DNA of 64,000 bases from Glycomyces fuscus (GCA_002529455.1 NYMS01000016.1:1-64000); one strand, 5' to 3'; counted from the first letter of the stretch, positions 11,924 through 21,014 are shown. Notes: a model not told the origin generated them from the sequence alone. Made by a program: numbers and translations.

Positions 11924-12946
11924 TCAGGCGTCGCTGTTCTCCCGGAGCATGCGCAGTACCGCCTCCTCCACCCCGCCCTGGGTGGCGAGTTCGCCCGCGG
12001 GCGCCTCGCTCCCCAGTTCGGGCAGCGACGCGGCGACCGTCACGCCCCGCTCGTGCAGCCGGAAGACCCGGGGGTCGATGTAGGAGTCCCGGGCCACGGC
12101 CTCGGTGTTGCCCAGGTAGTCGGCCACCTCGCGGACCACGTGCGCCCTCAGCCGGGCCAGGGCCCTGTCGTCCTCCGGGGGTACGGCGACCGCGACGCCG
12201 ACCGCGGCCAGGACCGTCGCGTGCCAGGTGCGGAACTCCTTGACCGTGTGCTCCTCCCCGGCGACCTCGCGCAGGTAGGAGTTGAGGTCGTCGGTGTTCA
12301 CGTCGTGCCAGCCGTCACCGACGCGGTAGGCGAACAGGTCCTGCCCCGGTGAGCGGACGCGTTGGAGGCCGGAGACCACCCGGCAGATCTCGGGTTCGGC
12401 GCACTCGACGCGCTGGTCCCGGCCGGACTTGCCGGGGAACTCGAACACCACCGTGCCGCGCCTGCGGTGGACGTGCTCGCGCAGCAGGCTCGCGACCCCG
12501 TAGGAGTCGTTGCGGGCGGCGTAGGCGTCGCCCCCCGCCCGCAGGAAGCCGAGGTCGATGAGGCGGACCGCCGCCGCCAGGACGCGCTCACGTCCCAGTC
12601 CGCGGCGCCCCAGGTGCGCGGCCAGCGTGTCCCGGATCCCGGGGAGCAGTTCGGCGAAGTCGAGCATCCTGTCGTACTTGGCCTCCTCCCTCCGGCGCCG
12701 CCACTCCCGGTGGTAGAGGTACTGGCGGCGGCCCGCGTCGTCGGTGCCGCACGCCTGGATGTGCCCCCTCGGCGAAGGGCAGATCCACACGTCGTGCCAG
12801 CCCGGGGGCACGACGAGCTCCTTGATGCGCCGTACCTCGTCGGGGTCGGTGACCGGCGTCCCGTCCGGGCCCCGGTAGCGGTAGCCGCGCCCGCACCGGA
12901 CGCGGGTGATCCCCGGTGCGGCCGGGTCGCTGCGGCGCAGGCTCAT
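11924..12946 (-). CDS. DNA topoisomerase IB
   Basis: 340 residues with the bacterial/poxvirus-like type IB layout. The N-terminal domain carries IKELVVPPGWHDVWICPSPRGHIQA. The catalytic core contains FEFPGKSG (Lys173), KEFRTWHATV (Arg239) and the active-site tyrosine in ARDSYIDPRVF (Tyr289). The enzyme nicks one DNA strand through a 3'-phosphotyrosine link and relaxes supercoils without ATP. The TWHAT motif has Ala where Gly is more common. It is convergent with the NRPS operon and probably a chromosomal gene flanking the cluster rather than part of it. Confidence 0.95.
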   Translation of the reverse strand: MSLRRSDPAAPGITRVRCGRGYRYRGPDGTPVTDPDEVRRIKELVVPPGWHDVWICPSPRGHIQACGTDDAGRRQYLYHREWRRRREEAKYDRMLDFAELLPGIRDTLAAHLGRRGLGRERVLAAAVRLIDLGFLRAGGDAYAARNDSYGVASLLREHVHRRRGTVVFEFPGKSGRDQRVECAEPEICRVVSGLQRVRSPGQDLFAYRVGDGWHDVNTDDLNSYLREVAGEEHTVKEFRTWHATVLAAVGVAVAVPPEDDRALARLRAHVVREVADYLGNTEAVARDSYIDPRVFRLHERGVTVAASLPELGSEAPAGELATQGGVEEAVLRMLRENSDA

Positions 12947-12998
12947 ACCGCGGCCTCCTCACGGACGACCACGCGCGCTCCCCGGACCGTTCGCCCGG

Positions 12999-13295
12999 TC
13001 AGGACGGGCCCCGGCCGGGCGGGCGCTCCGGACTCCGGGGCACCGCCCGCGCGGGGGCCGCGTCGTCGGCGGCGTCCCCGCAGCCCTCGGGCCCGGCGCC
13101 CTCGTGCGCCTCGTCCCCGCCCTCGATGGAGTGCAGGCGGTCCTCCAGGAGTTCCAGCACCTCCATGCGGCCGGCGTGGCTCTCCTCGTAGGCGATCAGC
13201 TCGCGCACCCGCTCCGCGGAGAGGGAGCGGACGCGCTCGTCCAGGGCCGGGACCGAGAGGTCCTCGTAGCCGGGAACAGGGGGAGTCGCAGCCAT
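12999..13295 (-). CDS. Small helical conserved protein
   Basis: 98 residues. The first half (MAATPPVPGYEDLSV, then repeated Leu/Arg/Glu heptads such as LDERVRSLSAERVRELIAYE) predicts two or three amphipathic helices. The second half is an acidic, Pro/Ala-rich and probably disordered tail. The ATG at 13293-13295 was preferred over longer frames because the upstream extension is low-complexity Ala/Gly/Arg. The helical part resembles a conserved stretch found in small actinobacterial proteins of unknown function. It lies 53 nt after the topoisomerase start, on the same strand. No function can be assigned. Confidence 0.7.
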   Translation of the reverse strand: MAATPPVPGYEDLSVPALDERVRSLSAERVRELIAYEESHAGRMEVLELLEDRLHSIEGGDEAHEGAGPEGCGDAADDAAPARAVPRSPERPPGRGPS

Positions 13296-13478
13296 GTCGC
13301 CCACCCGTCTTCCTCTGCGATGGCCAGGTGCAGCAGCACAGCTACCCGCGGGGCCGGACCGGAAAACGGGGGGACGGAGGCTCCGGGCGCCCGGCACCGC
13401 GGCGGCGGAGCCGGACGTGGCCGGGGGCCGGGCGGGGCCTTCCGCGGCCCCCGCCCGGCCCCCGGCCACGGCGGGGCG

Positions 13479-14441
13479 CTACTCCCCCGCGCTGCGGCGG
13501 CGGGCCACCTCGTAGAGGGACACCCCGGCGGCCACGGAGGCGTTCAGCGACTCCGCGTTGCCGATCGGGATGCTCGCGACCACGTCGCAGGTCTCGCGCA
13601 CCAGGCGGGACAGGCCCTTGCCCTCCGAACCGATCACGATGACCAGCGGGCCGTTGGCCAGCTCCAGGTCCGGGATCGGGGTGTCGCCGCCGGCGTCGAG
13701 GCCGACGACGAACAGGCCCTCCTTCTTGAAGCCCTCCAGCGCGCGGGTCAGGTTGGTGGCCTGGGCCACGGGCAGCCGGGCGAGGGTGCCCGCGGAGGTC
13801 TTCCAGGCGGTGATGTTGACCCCGGCGGAGCGGCGCTCGGGGATGAGCAGGCCGTGCGCGTTGAACGCGGCGGCCGAACGCGCGATGGCGCCGAGGTTGT
13901 GCGGGTCGGTCACGCCGTCCAGGGCCACGATCAGCGGAGGGGTGCTGGACTCCAGCGCCGCGTCCAGCAGGGCCTCGGGCGCACGGTACTGGTAGGGGCG
14001 CACCTGGAGCGCGATCCCCTGGTGGGAGGCACCGGGCTGGCCGTTGCTCTCGCAACGGCGGTCGAGCTCGGTCTTGGTGACCTCCAGCACGTCCAGGCCG
14101 CGCTCACCGGCGATCCGGGCCGCCTCGTTGACCCGCTCGTCCGGGTCGAGGCTGTTGGCCAGGAACAGGCGGGTGGCGGGCATGCCCGCGCGCAGCGCCT
14201 CCACCACCGGGTTGCGCCCCACCAGCAGGTCGGAGGCGTCCGAACGGCGGCGCTCCCCCTGCTGGGCTCCCCGGCCCTGGCCCGCGGAGGGGTCGGGGCG
14301 GCGGGCGGCCCTGGCCCGCTGCTTGCCCTCGTACCAGTGCCGCTGCTCGGCGGGCAGGGTACCGCTCTTGCCCTCCAGCGAGCGGCGGCCCTTGCCTCCG
14401 CTGCCCTTGGTCGGGCCCTTCTTGTTCTTCTTCGCCGGCAT
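13479..14441 (-). CDS. rlmB: 23S rRNA (guanosine-2'-O-)-methyltransferase RlmB
   Basis: 320-residue SpoU/TrmH-family methyltransferase. A Lys/Gly-rich N-terminal extension (PAKKNKKGPTKGSGGKG) is followed by the substrate-binding domain (LLVGRNPVVEALRAG) and the knotted catalytic domain with motif 1 (NLGAIARSAAAF), motif 2 (VIGSEGKGLSRLV) and motif 3 (IPIGNAESLNASVAAG). It methylates the ribose of a conserved 23S rRNA guanosine (G2251 in E. coli numbering). The ATG at 14439-14441 follows a GGGAGG site. It lies downstream of cysS on the same strand, the order also found in Mycobacterium and Streptomyces. Confidence 0.93.
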   Translation of the reverse strand: MPAKKNKKGPTKGSGGKGRRSLEGKSGTLPAEQRHWYEGKQRARAARRPDPSAGQGRGAQQGERRRSDASDLLVGRNPVVEALRAGMPATRLFLANSLDPDERVNEAARIAGERGLDVLEVTKTELDRRCESNGQPGASHQGIALQVRPYQYRAPEALLDAALESSTPPLIVALDGVTDPHNLGAIARSAAAFNAHGLLIPERRSAGVNITAWKTSAGTLARLPVAQATNLTRALEGFKKEGLFVVGLDAGGDTPIPDLELANGPLVIVIGSEGKGLSRLVRETCDVVASIPIGNAESLNASVAAGVSLYEVARRRSAGE

Positions 14442-14574
14442 GGTCGCCGCCTCCCCGTCAGTGTTGCGGGCATGCCGGAGGCGCGGGGCATCCGGCTGGT
14501 GGAATGTGGCCTGCCGGCGTGAACGCGGCGGCAAACTCCCAGACTAACGCCGCCGCGCCACCGCACGGGCCGCC

Positions 14575-15978
14575 TCAGTCGCGGCGCAGGTCCCAGCGGG
14601 GGCCCTCCGGGGTGTCCTCGACCACGATGCCCGCCCCGGCGAGCTGGTCGCGGATCGCGTCGGCCGCCGCGTAGTCCTTGCGTCCGCGGGCGGCCTGGCG
14701 CTGCTCCAGGGCGACCGCCACCAGGGCGTCCACGACCTCGCGCAGCCCCTGCTCACCGCCGGTGTCCCACTGCTCCCCGAGCGGGTCCAGGCCCAGGACG
14801 CCGAGCATGGTGCGCAGCCCGCCGGCGATCTCGGCGGCCTGCTCCTTGCCCCCGGCGGCCAGTGCCGTGTTGCCCTCGCGGACGTGGCCGTGCACGACGG
14901 CGAGGGCCTGGGAGACCCCGAGGTCGTCGTTGAGCGCGGACGCGAACTCCGCGGGCACGTCCGCGGCAGGGGTGATCTCGCCCAGCACCTCGGCGGCGCG
15001 GGTGAGGAAGCCCTCGATGCGCTGGTAGGCGGTGGCCGCCTCCTGGAGGGCGGCGTCGGAGTAGTCGATGACCGAGCGGTAGTGCACCTGGCCCAGGTAG
15101 TACCGCAGCTCGACCGGGCGCACCTTCCGCACCATCTGCGGGATGAGCAGGGAGTTGCCCAGCGACTTGCTCATCTTCTCGCCGCCGACGACGAGGAGCC
15201 CGTTGTGCAGCCAGTACTGGGCGAAGCCGTCACCGGCCGCGCGGGACTGGGCGAGCTCGTTCTCGTGGTGCGGGAAGACCAGGTCCAGGCCGCCGCCGTG
15301 GATGTCGAAGCTGGGGCCGAGGTACTTGGTGGCCATGGCCGAGCACTCCAGGTGCCAGCCGGGGCGGCCGCGGCCCCACGGGGTGGGCCAGCTGGGCTCG
15401 CCCGGCTTGGCGCCCTTCCACAGGGCGAAGTCGCGGGGGTCGCGCTTGTCCCGGTCCGGGTCGGAGTCGGCCGACTCCACGACCTGGTCCAGGCGCTGGT
15501 TGGACAGGCCGCCGTAGGGCGGGTAGGAGCGCACGTCGAAGTAGACGTCGCCGGATCCGTCGGAGGCGGCGTAGGCGTGGCCCGCGTCGATGAGGCGGTG
15601 CATGAGGTCGACCATCTCGGGCACGTGCCCGGTGGCCCGCGGCTCGACGGTGGGCGGCAGGCAGCCCAGGATCTCGTACGCCTGCGTGAAGGCCCGCTGG
15701 TTGCGCTCGCTGACCTGCCACCAGGGCACGCCCTCGTCCGACGCGACCCGGATGATCTTGTCGTCGATGTCGGTGACGTTGCGGCAGAAGGTGACGTCGT
15801 ACCCCAGGTGCGTCAGCCAACGGCGCAGGATGTCGAAGTTCACCCCGGAGCGGATGTGTCCGATGTGCGGGGGTGCCTGCACCGTGGCACCACACAGGTA
15901 CAGGGAGGCGGCCCCCTCGCGCAGCGGGACGAACTCGCGGACCTGTCGGGCACTGGTGTCATAGAAGCGCAGACTCAC
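14575..15978 (-). CDS. cysS: Cysteinyl-tRNA synthetase
   Basis: 467-residue class I aminoacyl-tRNA synthetase charging tRNA-Cys. The HIGH motif is at 38-41 ([11 protein letters not shown]) with the preceding zinc cysteine at 29 (YLCGATV). [10 protein letters not shown] and the zinc-binding HHENELAQS stretch are present, and KMSKS lies near residue 267. The GTG at 15976-15978 has no ribosome binding site, but a TACGCT hexamer sits 7 nt upstream, suggesting a leaderless message. It precedes rlmB. In related genomes ispF directly precedes cysS; here a divergent membrane-protein gene lies between them. Confidence 0.97.
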   Translation of the reverse strand: MSLRFYDTSARQVREFVPLREGAASLYLCGATVQAPPHIGHIRSGVNFDILRRWLTHLGYDVTFCRNVTDIDDKIIRVASDEGVPWWQVSERNQRAFTQAYEILGCLPPTVEPRATGHVPEMVDLMHRLIDAGHAYAASDGSGDVYFDVRSYPPYGGLSNQRLDQVVESADSDPDRDKRDPRDFALWKGAKPGEPSWPTPWGRGRPGWHLECSAMATKYLGPSFDIHGGGLDLVFPHHENELAQSRAAGDGFAQYWLHNGLLVVGGEKMSKSLGNSLLIPQMVRKVRPVELRYYLGQVHYRSVIDYSDAALQEAATAYQRIEGFLTRAAEVLGEITPAADVPAEFASALNDDLGVSQALAVVHGHVREGNTALAAGGKEQAAEIAGGLRTMLGVLGLDPLGEQWDTGGEQGLREVVDALVAVALEQRQAARGRKDYAAADAIRDQLAGAGIVVEDTPEGPRWDLRRD

Positions 15979-15985
15979 GTTGTCA

Positions 15986-15991
15986 AGCGTA
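15986..15991 (-). promoter_or_regulatory. Leaderless -10 element of cysS
   Basis: TACGCT on the minus strand, 7 nt before the cysS GTG. This puts transcription start at or next to the start codon. No clear -35 is visible. Confidence 0.5.
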
Positions 15992-16255
15992 TCCGCTTTC
16001 CCCTCACAGCGGCGTCACAAACCAGGGAACCAGGTGAGAGGGGAGCTCTCTCGGACACCCCTAAGTGCGTATATGTGATTAGCCGTATTCGGACAGGCGA
16101 GGTGTGAGATAACCCGGACCGGAAGCCCGGCCCCGGGGATCCTCCCGCCGCCACTCCCTGCATATTCCGACAGAGGGGCACAGAACGCCTTGGATCGGCC
16201 CGCCTGGAAGCAACCATAATCAGCCGGAATCTCGTGTTCGCGGCACCGCCTCGAC

Positions 16256-16261
16256 TACGCT
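16256..16261 (+). promoter_or_regulatory. Leaderless -10 element of the acidic-tailed membrane protein gene
   Basis: TACGCT lies 9 nt before the ATG at 16271. The only purine run (GAAGG) is 2 nt from the start, too close to act as a ribosome binding site. A leaderless or nearly leaderless transcript is inferred. Confidence 0.4.
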
Positions 16262-16270
16262 GCGAAGGCG

Positions 16271-18457
16271 ATGGCCCCTTACAACAACGCCCCCGAGTCA
16301 GGGACACGGAACGGTAGGCCCGCGGCAGGTCGCGGCGCGGGAGCCGGTGCTCTCGTCGGTGGCGGCCTGTTCGTCGGCCTCATCGCCCTGTGCGCCCTCG
16401 TCATCTCCTACAACGGCATCTTCCAGTTCGCCGAGTACGGCGGCCACGAGGGCAGCCTCCTCGCCCACGTGTTCCCGGTGACCTACACCCTGCTGCTGAT
16501 CATGGCGTGCTGGGTGAGCTACCTGCTGCGCGGGGCGCCCCCGCGCGAGCGGCTCTGGGTCGACCTGGTGCTGATCCCGGTGCTGGTCCTGTTCGCCGCG
16601 ACGGCGATGCTGCTGAGCAACCTGGAGCTCGTCGAGCGGGTGCACCAGGGGGTCGCCAACGTGATCGTGGCGGTGGCGCCGCTCGCGGCGCTGATGGTCG
16701 CCCTCCTGCTGTGGATGACCCTGCGCGCGCACATGCGCAGGCGCCGCCGTGCGCGGGTCGCGAGGCCGCGTCCCGCGGACGACCCCACGACGGTGCTGCA
16801 CGCCCGCGCCGTGGCCCCCCCGCGTGAGGAGGCCGCTCCCCGGCCGGTCGCCGAGAGCGGCACGCTCAAGGCACGGCTGCTGCGCCTGGGTTCCGACGAC
16901 CGGGACGAGGAGCCCGCCGACGTGCGGCCCCCGGCCCGGGACCGGTCCGGCGAGCGGCCGGACGGGCGCGGAGGCCCCGACGGGGAGGAGACCGAGGCGT
17001 TCGCGCCGGTCGCCCCTCCCGGCGGGGACGGGAGCGGAGACGACGGGGACCCGGCACCCGCCGGGAGGCCGGAGTCCTTCGCCGGGTCGGAGGCCCCCGG
17101 GGAGCGGTGGGAGCGCGGAGGCGGTCCGCGGCCCGACGCCCTCTGGGAGCGGGACGAGCCGGGCCGGGACGAGGACCGCTGGGACGACGAGGACTTCGCC
17201 GCCGAGCCGCTGCCCGCCGCGGCGGACGACGCGCCGGAGCCCGGCACGGAGGACGACGGGGACGGGGCCTTCGCACCGACGCCGCGCCTGCCCCGGCGCT
17301 CGCGGGACGGGCACAACCCGATCAAGCGGGCCGCCGAGGAGACCCCGGTGGTGCCCGGTGCGGCGGCGCCCGCCGACGTCGAGCCCGAACCGGAGGACGG
17401 GCGGGACCGGGCCGCGGCGGTCCCCGACCGCCTGGCCGACGAGGGTTTCGACCACGAGCCGCCCTTCGGCGACCCGGTCTCGGACGAGGCCGACGCCCCG
17501 CCGGCGGCCGCCGGACCGCAACCGGGGCCCGAGCCGGAGGCCGGGTCGGCCGTGGAGCCCGCCCCGGAGGTGGAGCCCGCGCCGATGGCGGCGTTGCGGA
17601 GCACGCCGTCCGGGCCCGAGCCCGGGTCCGCGGCAGGGCCCGAGTCCGTCGCGGAACCCGAGCCGGCGGCGGAGCCCGAACCGGTGGCGGAGCCCGAGCC
17701 GGTGGCGGAGTTCGCGCCCGTCGGCGCTCCGACCGTCGGGGAGGGCCGGGAGGCGGAGCCCGCCACGGCGGACGCCGGCAACCGCGCGCCCGGACACGGA
17801 CACGACGCGGGGGCCGGGGCGCCGGCCGCCGCCCCCGACCGGGCGGACGTGCCGGACAGCGCGCACTGGGAGCCGCCCGAGGACGACTCGGGCGCCCACG
17901 CCCTCGCGGACTACGTGCCGCCGGTGTGGACGCCGCCTGAGGACGACGCCTCCCCCCTCGCCGAGGGGCACCGGGAGGCGGAGGCGGAGCCGACGCCCGT
18001 GCTGGACCACGACACGGGTCCCGCGGTGCGGGCGGCGTTCCGGATCGGCGACGCGCCCCCGGGGGCCGCGCGGCCCCCGGACGAGCCCGTGGAGCCCGTT
18101 CCGGGGCCGGAGGAGACCCCGGTCCGCCACGGGGCCGGGAAGGGCCCGCTCCAGGAACCGGAACCGCTCGAAAGGCCCGGGAGCTCCGTCCCCGACGCCG
18201 GCCTCCCTCCCGAGGCGGAGGAGCTTCCCCCGGCCGTCCGTGAGGAGAGCGGCGCGGGAGAGGACCCCTCCCCCTCGCAGCCCCCGGCCGGACCCGTGTC
18301 CGCCGCCGGGCGTCCCGCCGCGCAGCGGCGCGGGCCCCTCGCACCGGTGGAGAAGCGCCCCATGGTGCTCAAGCCGCCGCGCCCGCCGATGACGGACCTC
18401 GCGTCGGGCCCGCCGTCACGGCGCGTGCGCAGCGAGCCGCTCCGTCCCGACGAGTAG
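16271..18457 (+). CDS. Four-helix membrane protein with long acidic disordered tail
   Basis: 728 residues. Four predicted membrane helices occupy about 27-49, 67-86, 97-116 and 129-152, followed by a basic RRRRRAR stop-transfer stretch. The remaining 570 residues are a very acidic, Pro/Glu/Ala/Gly-rich and probably disordered cytoplasmic tail with reiterated Glu-Pro units (EPEPVAEPEPVAE near 475). A basic, proline-rich motif closes the protein (KRPMVLKPPRPPMTDL). The membrane part loosely resembles actinobacterial DUF2637-type proteins; that is a weak comparison. The gene sits between cysS and ispF, pointing the opposite way. Function unknown; scaffold or tether is speculation. Confidence 0.85.
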   Translation: MAPYNNAPESGTRNGRPAAGRGAGAGALVGGGLFVGLIALCALVISYNGIFQFAEYGGHEGSLLAHVFPVTYTLLLIMACWVSYLLRGAPPRERLWVDLVLIPVLVLFAATAMLLSNLELVERVHQGVANVIVAVAPLAALMVALLLWMTLRAHMRRRRRARVARPRPADDPTTVLHARAVAPPREEAAPRPVAESGTLKARLLRLGSDDRDEEPADVRPPARDRSGERPDGRGGPDGEETEAFAPVAPPGGDGSGDDGDPAPAGRPESFAGSEAPGERWERGGGPRPDALWERDEPGRDEDRWDDEDFAAEPLPAAADDAPEPGTEDDGDGAFAPTPRLPRRSRDGHNPIKRAAEETPVVPGAAAPADVEPEPEDGRDRAAAVPDRLADEGFDHEPPFGDPVSDEADAPPAAAGPQPGPEPEAGSAVEPAPEVEPAPMAALRSTPSGPEPGSAAGPESVAEPEPAAEPEPVAEPEPVAEFAPVGAPTVGEGREAEPATADAGNRAPGHGHDAGAGAPAAAPDRADVPDSAHWEPPEDDSGAHALADYVPPVWTPPEDDASPLAEGHREAEAEPTPVLDHDTGPAVRAAFRIGDAPPGAARPPDEPVEPVPGPEETPVRHGAGKGPLQEPEPLERPGSSVPDAGLPPEAEELPPAVREESGAGEDPSPSQPPAGPVSAAGRPAAQRRGPLAPVEKRPMVLKPPRPPMTDLASGPPSRRVRSEPLRPDE

Positions 18458-18536
18458 GCGCGCCGGAGGGCCCGCCTCCACGCGGACGTCCACCGCCGGA
18501 GGATCCGCCCGACCCGCAGGACCGTGGACACGCGAA

Positions 18537-18592
18537 GGGCCCCGGGGCCGTGCCCGCCGCCGCAAGGCGGAGCGGGGACGGCCCCGGGGCCC
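18537..18592. terminator. Long hairpin terminator
   Basis: A perfect 15-bp outer stem (18537-18551 with 18578-18592) encloses an inner 5-bp stem capped by a GCAA tetraloop (18557-18570). It lies 79 nt after the acidic membrane protein gene and between convergent genes. Confidence 0.8.
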
Positions 18593-18684
18593 GTGACGCG
18601 GGTGGTCGGCCCCGGGGCCGCGCCGCCGTTCGCGGGGACACGGGCCCGGAGCGCTTCGCACCGGCCGCCCCGGCGGGGCGGCAC

Positions 18685-18726
18685 CGGGCCCGGACCCTTC
18701 CGTGACCGGAGGGAGGACCGGGCCCG
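18685..18726 (-). terminator. Terminator of ispF
   Basis: A 9-bp GC stem (18685-18693 with 18718-18726) and partly paired interior, 3 nt beyond the ispF stop codon. Confidence 0.6.
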
Positions 18727-18729
18727 CCT

Positions 18730-19209
18730 TCAGTCCACGGCCACGCACAGGGCCGTGGCCACCGCCGCGATGCCCTCTCCGCGGCCGGTGAGGCCCAGGC
18801 CGTCGGTCGTGGTCGCCGAGACGCTCACGGGCGCTCCCACGACCTCCGAGAGCGTCTTCTCGGCCTCCGCGCGACGGGGCGCGAACTTGGGTCGGTTGCT
18901 GATGATCTGGACGGCCACGTTGCCGATCTCGAAACCGGCCGCGCGCACGCGCGCCGCGGTCTCGGTGAGCAGGGCGGCTCCGGAGGCGCCTTTCCAGCGC
19001 GGCTCCGAGGTGCCGAAGTTGGACCCGAGGTCCCCCAGCCCGCAGGCGGACAACAGCGCGTCGCACGCCGCGTGGGCGGCGACATCGCCGTCGGAATGGC
19101 CGCTGACGCCGTCTTCTCCCGGCCATTCCAAACCGGCCAGGAAAAGGGTGCGCCCAGGAGAAAACGGGTGGACGTCCGTTCCGACGCCCACCCGAGGCAT
19201 ATTCGTCAT
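18730..19209 (-). CDS. ispF: 2-C-methyl-D-erythritol 2,4-cyclodiphosphate synthase
   Basis: 159 residues. IspF cyclises CDP-methylerythritol 2-phosphate, releasing CMP, in the non-mevalonate isoprenoid pathway. The metal-binding DVH (Asp12, His14), the [12 protein letters not shown] segment and the C-terminal signature [17 protein letters not shown] are present. The ATG at 19207-19209 (MTNMPRVG) was chosen; an in-frame TTG one codon upstream is possible. It lies 24 nt downstream of carD and is very likely cotranscribed. The usual middle gene ispD is missing from this position. Confidence 0.95.
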   Translation of the reverse strand: MTNMPRVGVGTDVHPFSPGRTLFLAGLEWPGEDGVSGHSDGDVAAHAACDALLSACGLGDLGSNFGTSEPRWKGASGAALLTETAARVRAAGFEIGNVAVQIISNRPKFAPRRAEAEKTLSEVVGAPVSVSATTTDGLGLTGRGEGIAAVATALCVAVD

Positions 19210-19233
19210 CAATTATGTGATTTCAGGACCGGG

Positions 19234-19716
19234 TCAGTTCGTGAGAACCTCGTCGAGGAGGGCCTCGGCCTTGTCCTCGTTGGTCTTTTCCGCGAGGGCG
19301 AGTTCGCTGACGAGGATCTGCCGCGCCTTGGCGAGCATCCGCTTCTCGCCGGCGGACAGGCCGCGCTCCTTGTCCCGGCGCCAGAGGTCCCGAACCACCT
19401 CGGCGACCTTGTTCACGTCACCCGAGGCCAGCTTCTCCAGGTTGGCCTTGTAACGCCTGGACCAGTTGGTGGGCTCCTCGGTGTGCGGCGCGCGAAGCAC
19501 CTCGAAGACCTTGTCCAGGCCCTCCTGCCCCACCACGTCGCGAACGCCGACGTCCTCGGCATTCGCGGCGGGCACGCGCACGGTCAGATCGCCCTTGTCG
19601 ACCCTCAGCACGAGGTAGATTCTGTCCTCGCCCTTAATGTTGCGCGTCTCGATCGCTTCAATACGAGCAGCCCCATGATGGGGGTAGACAACAGTGTCGC
19701 CGACCTTGAAAGCCAT
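19234..19716 (-). CDS. carD: CarD-family RNA polymerase-binding transcription regulator
   Basis: 160 residues, close to the mycobacterial length. The N-terminal RNA-polymerase-interacting domain ([21 protein letters not shown]) is followed by a helical C-terminal DNA-binding domain ([25 protein letters not shown] at the end). CarD binds the polymerase beta subunit and stabilises open complexes, notably at rRNA promoters. The ATG has a GGAAGGGG stretch 10-17 nt upstream. A sigma-A-like promoter lies about 58 nt upstream of the start codon. Confidence 0.95.
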   Translation of the reverse strand: MAFKVGDTVVYPHHGAARIEAIETRNIKGEDRIYLVLRVDKGDLTVRVPAANAEDVGVRDVVGQEGLDKVFEVLRAPHTEEPTNWSRRYKANLEKLASGDVNKVAEVVRDLWRRDKERGLSAGEKRMLAKARQILVSELALAEKTNEDKAEALLDEVLTN

Positions 19717-19773
19717 GTGACAGGTACCCCTTCCGCTACCACAAGGATACCACGAATCTGTGACTTAACGTAC

Positions 19774-19801
19774 CTATTAGGTTTGCGAACACGCAGGTCA
19801 A
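19774..19801 (-). promoter_or_regulatory. Sigma-A-type promoter of carD
   Basis: On the minus strand, TTGACC (19796-19801) and TAATAG (19774-19779) are separated by 16 nt within an AT-richer stretch 58-85 nt before the carD ATG. Confidence 0.55.
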
Positions 19802-20078
19802 GCCCCACTTTCCAGGGCTTGACAAAGTGTACCCGAGGCCTACTGCGTACCTGGTCAGGCCCTGTGCAGAAGGGCTTCCGGAGAGCGTGCCCGCCCCTTC
19901 ACCAGGACTTGGGCGCAGCGTTACGGACACGCCCCCGGGGCCTTCCGAGAGGGATCGGAGCGACGGATCTCACGGTGCCGCGTCGACTGGCACACGTCGC
20001 CCGAAAGGGCGTCCCGCTCCCCGCGGGAACGGTCGCCGCGCGCCCCGTTCCCACCGGTCAAACCCGCTTCCCGACGCA

Positions 20079-20114
20079 CCGGCGGCGCCGCGCGCGGGCG
20101 CGCGGCGCCGCCGG
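20079..20114 (-). terminator. Terminator of phoU
   Basis: A perfect 17-bp inverted repeat (20079-20095 and 20098-20114) built of GGC and GCG units, about 110 nt beyond the phoU stop codon. Confidence 0.7.
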
Positions 20115-20227
20115 GGGGCGAACACGGTCCGGACACCCGAGGGGCGCGCGTCCGGCCGGTGGGAGGGCGCCGGGCCGACCCGGCGCGGGTGCGCCCCCGT
20201 CAGCACGGCGCGGGGTGCGCGCTGGGC

Positions 20228-20890
20228 TCAGCCCTCGGGGTCGTAGTCCTCGCGCTTCTCCCCCGTCACCATGTAGACGAGGTTGTCGGCGACGTGCACC
20301 GCGTGGTCACCGAAGCGTTCGTAGAACCGGCCGACCAGGGTCACGTCCATGGTGGCCTCCACCCCGTACTCCCACCCGGGGGCGAGGATGCGCTGCAGCA
20401 GCTTGCGCCGCAGCCGGTCCATCGTGTCGTCGTCCTTGTCCAGCTCCAGGGCGGTGTCCGGGTCGCGGTCCATGATGACCTCGCCCGCCTTGGTGACCAG
20501 CAGCTCGGCCTGGTGGCCCATCTCCAGGACGGTCGACCGCACCGGCTTGGGGATCGCCGAGTCGGGGTGGCGCCGCCGCGCGATCTTGGCCAGGTGGACG
20601 GCGTGGTCGCCCATCCGCTCCAGGTCACCGCGCATGTAGAGCGAGGTGATGATGGTCCGCAGGTCGGAGGCGACCGGCTGCTGCCGGGCCATCAGGCTGA
20701 ACGCGGTGTCCTCGATCTCCTGGTCGAGCCGGTTGATCTGCTCGTCACCGGAGATGACCTCCTGCGCCGCGTTGAGGTCACTGTCCAGCAGCGCCGTGGT
20801 CGCACGAGCGACGGCGTGCCGGGCGAGCCGCGTCATCTCGACGAGGCGTTCACTCAGGCTGTCTAGGTCCTCGTGGTAGGTATCGCGCAT
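20228..20890 (-). CDS. phoU: Phosphate-signalling regulator PhoU
   Basis: 220 residues forming two three-helix PhoU bundles. Each repeat carries the metal-binding motif: LYMRGDLERMGDHAVHLAK in the first and FYERFGDHAVHVADN in the second. PhoU links the Pst phosphate transporter to its sensor kinase and damps the Pho response when phosphate is plentiful. The ATG is at 20888-20890. It is divergent from senX3-regX3 across 124 bp containing a candidate PHO box, so its expression is probably phosphate-controlled. Confidence 0.95.
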   Translation of the reverse strand: MRDTYHEDLDSLSERLVEMTRLARHAVARATTALLDSDLNAAQEVISGDEQINRLDQEIEDTAFSLMARQQPVASDLRTIITSLYMRGDLERMGDHAVHLAKIARRRHPDSAIPKPVRSTVLEMGHQAELLVTKAGEVIMDRDPDTALELDKDDDTMDRLRRKLLQRILAPGWEYGVEATMDVTLVGRFYERFGDHAVHVADNLVYMVTGEKREDYDPEG

Positions 20891-20935
20891 GGCGTCAATG
20901 CTCCCAGTGGTTGTTTGAAGAGTCGGCCAAGAATT

Positions 20936-20953
20936 GGTGAACGATGCAAGAAC
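20936..20953 (-). promoter_or_regulatory. Candidate PHO box between phoU and senX3
   Basis: Reading the minus strand, GTTCTTG and GTTCACC are spaced exactly 11 bp start to start (20947-20953 and 20936-20942), with a weaker third unit (CTTGGCC) next in register. This matches the direct-repeat architecture bound by actinobacterial PhoP/RegX3. Confidence 0.6.
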
Positions 20954-21002
20954 CTCGGTTGTGTCGCATGCCCTGACCGGGTAAAGCTCCAGCCCGCACG
21001 TT

Positions 21003-21008
21003 TACGAT
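21003..21008 (+). promoter_or_regulatory. Leaderless -10 element of senX3
   Basis: TACGAT lies 6 nt before the senX3 GTG. There is no purine-rich ribosome binding site in between. Confidence 0.45.
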
Positions 21009-21014
21009 CGAATC

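Larger units (their letters stand above)
19717..20227. other. Intergenic region between phoU and carD
   Basis: 511 bp without a convincing gene. It holds the carD promoter near its left end and the phoU terminator at 20079-20114. The remainder is GC-rich with no recognisable domain in any frame. Confidence 0.6.

Noticed and set aside
15981..15986. TTGACA on the minus strand just before cysS
   Set aside because: It lies 3 nt from the start codon, so it cannot be a -35 for cysS. The adjoining TACGCT fits a leaderless -10 better.
19819..19824. TTGACA on the plus strand in the phoU-carD gap
   Set aside because: No -10 at suitable spacing and no gene downstream on the plus strand before senX3.
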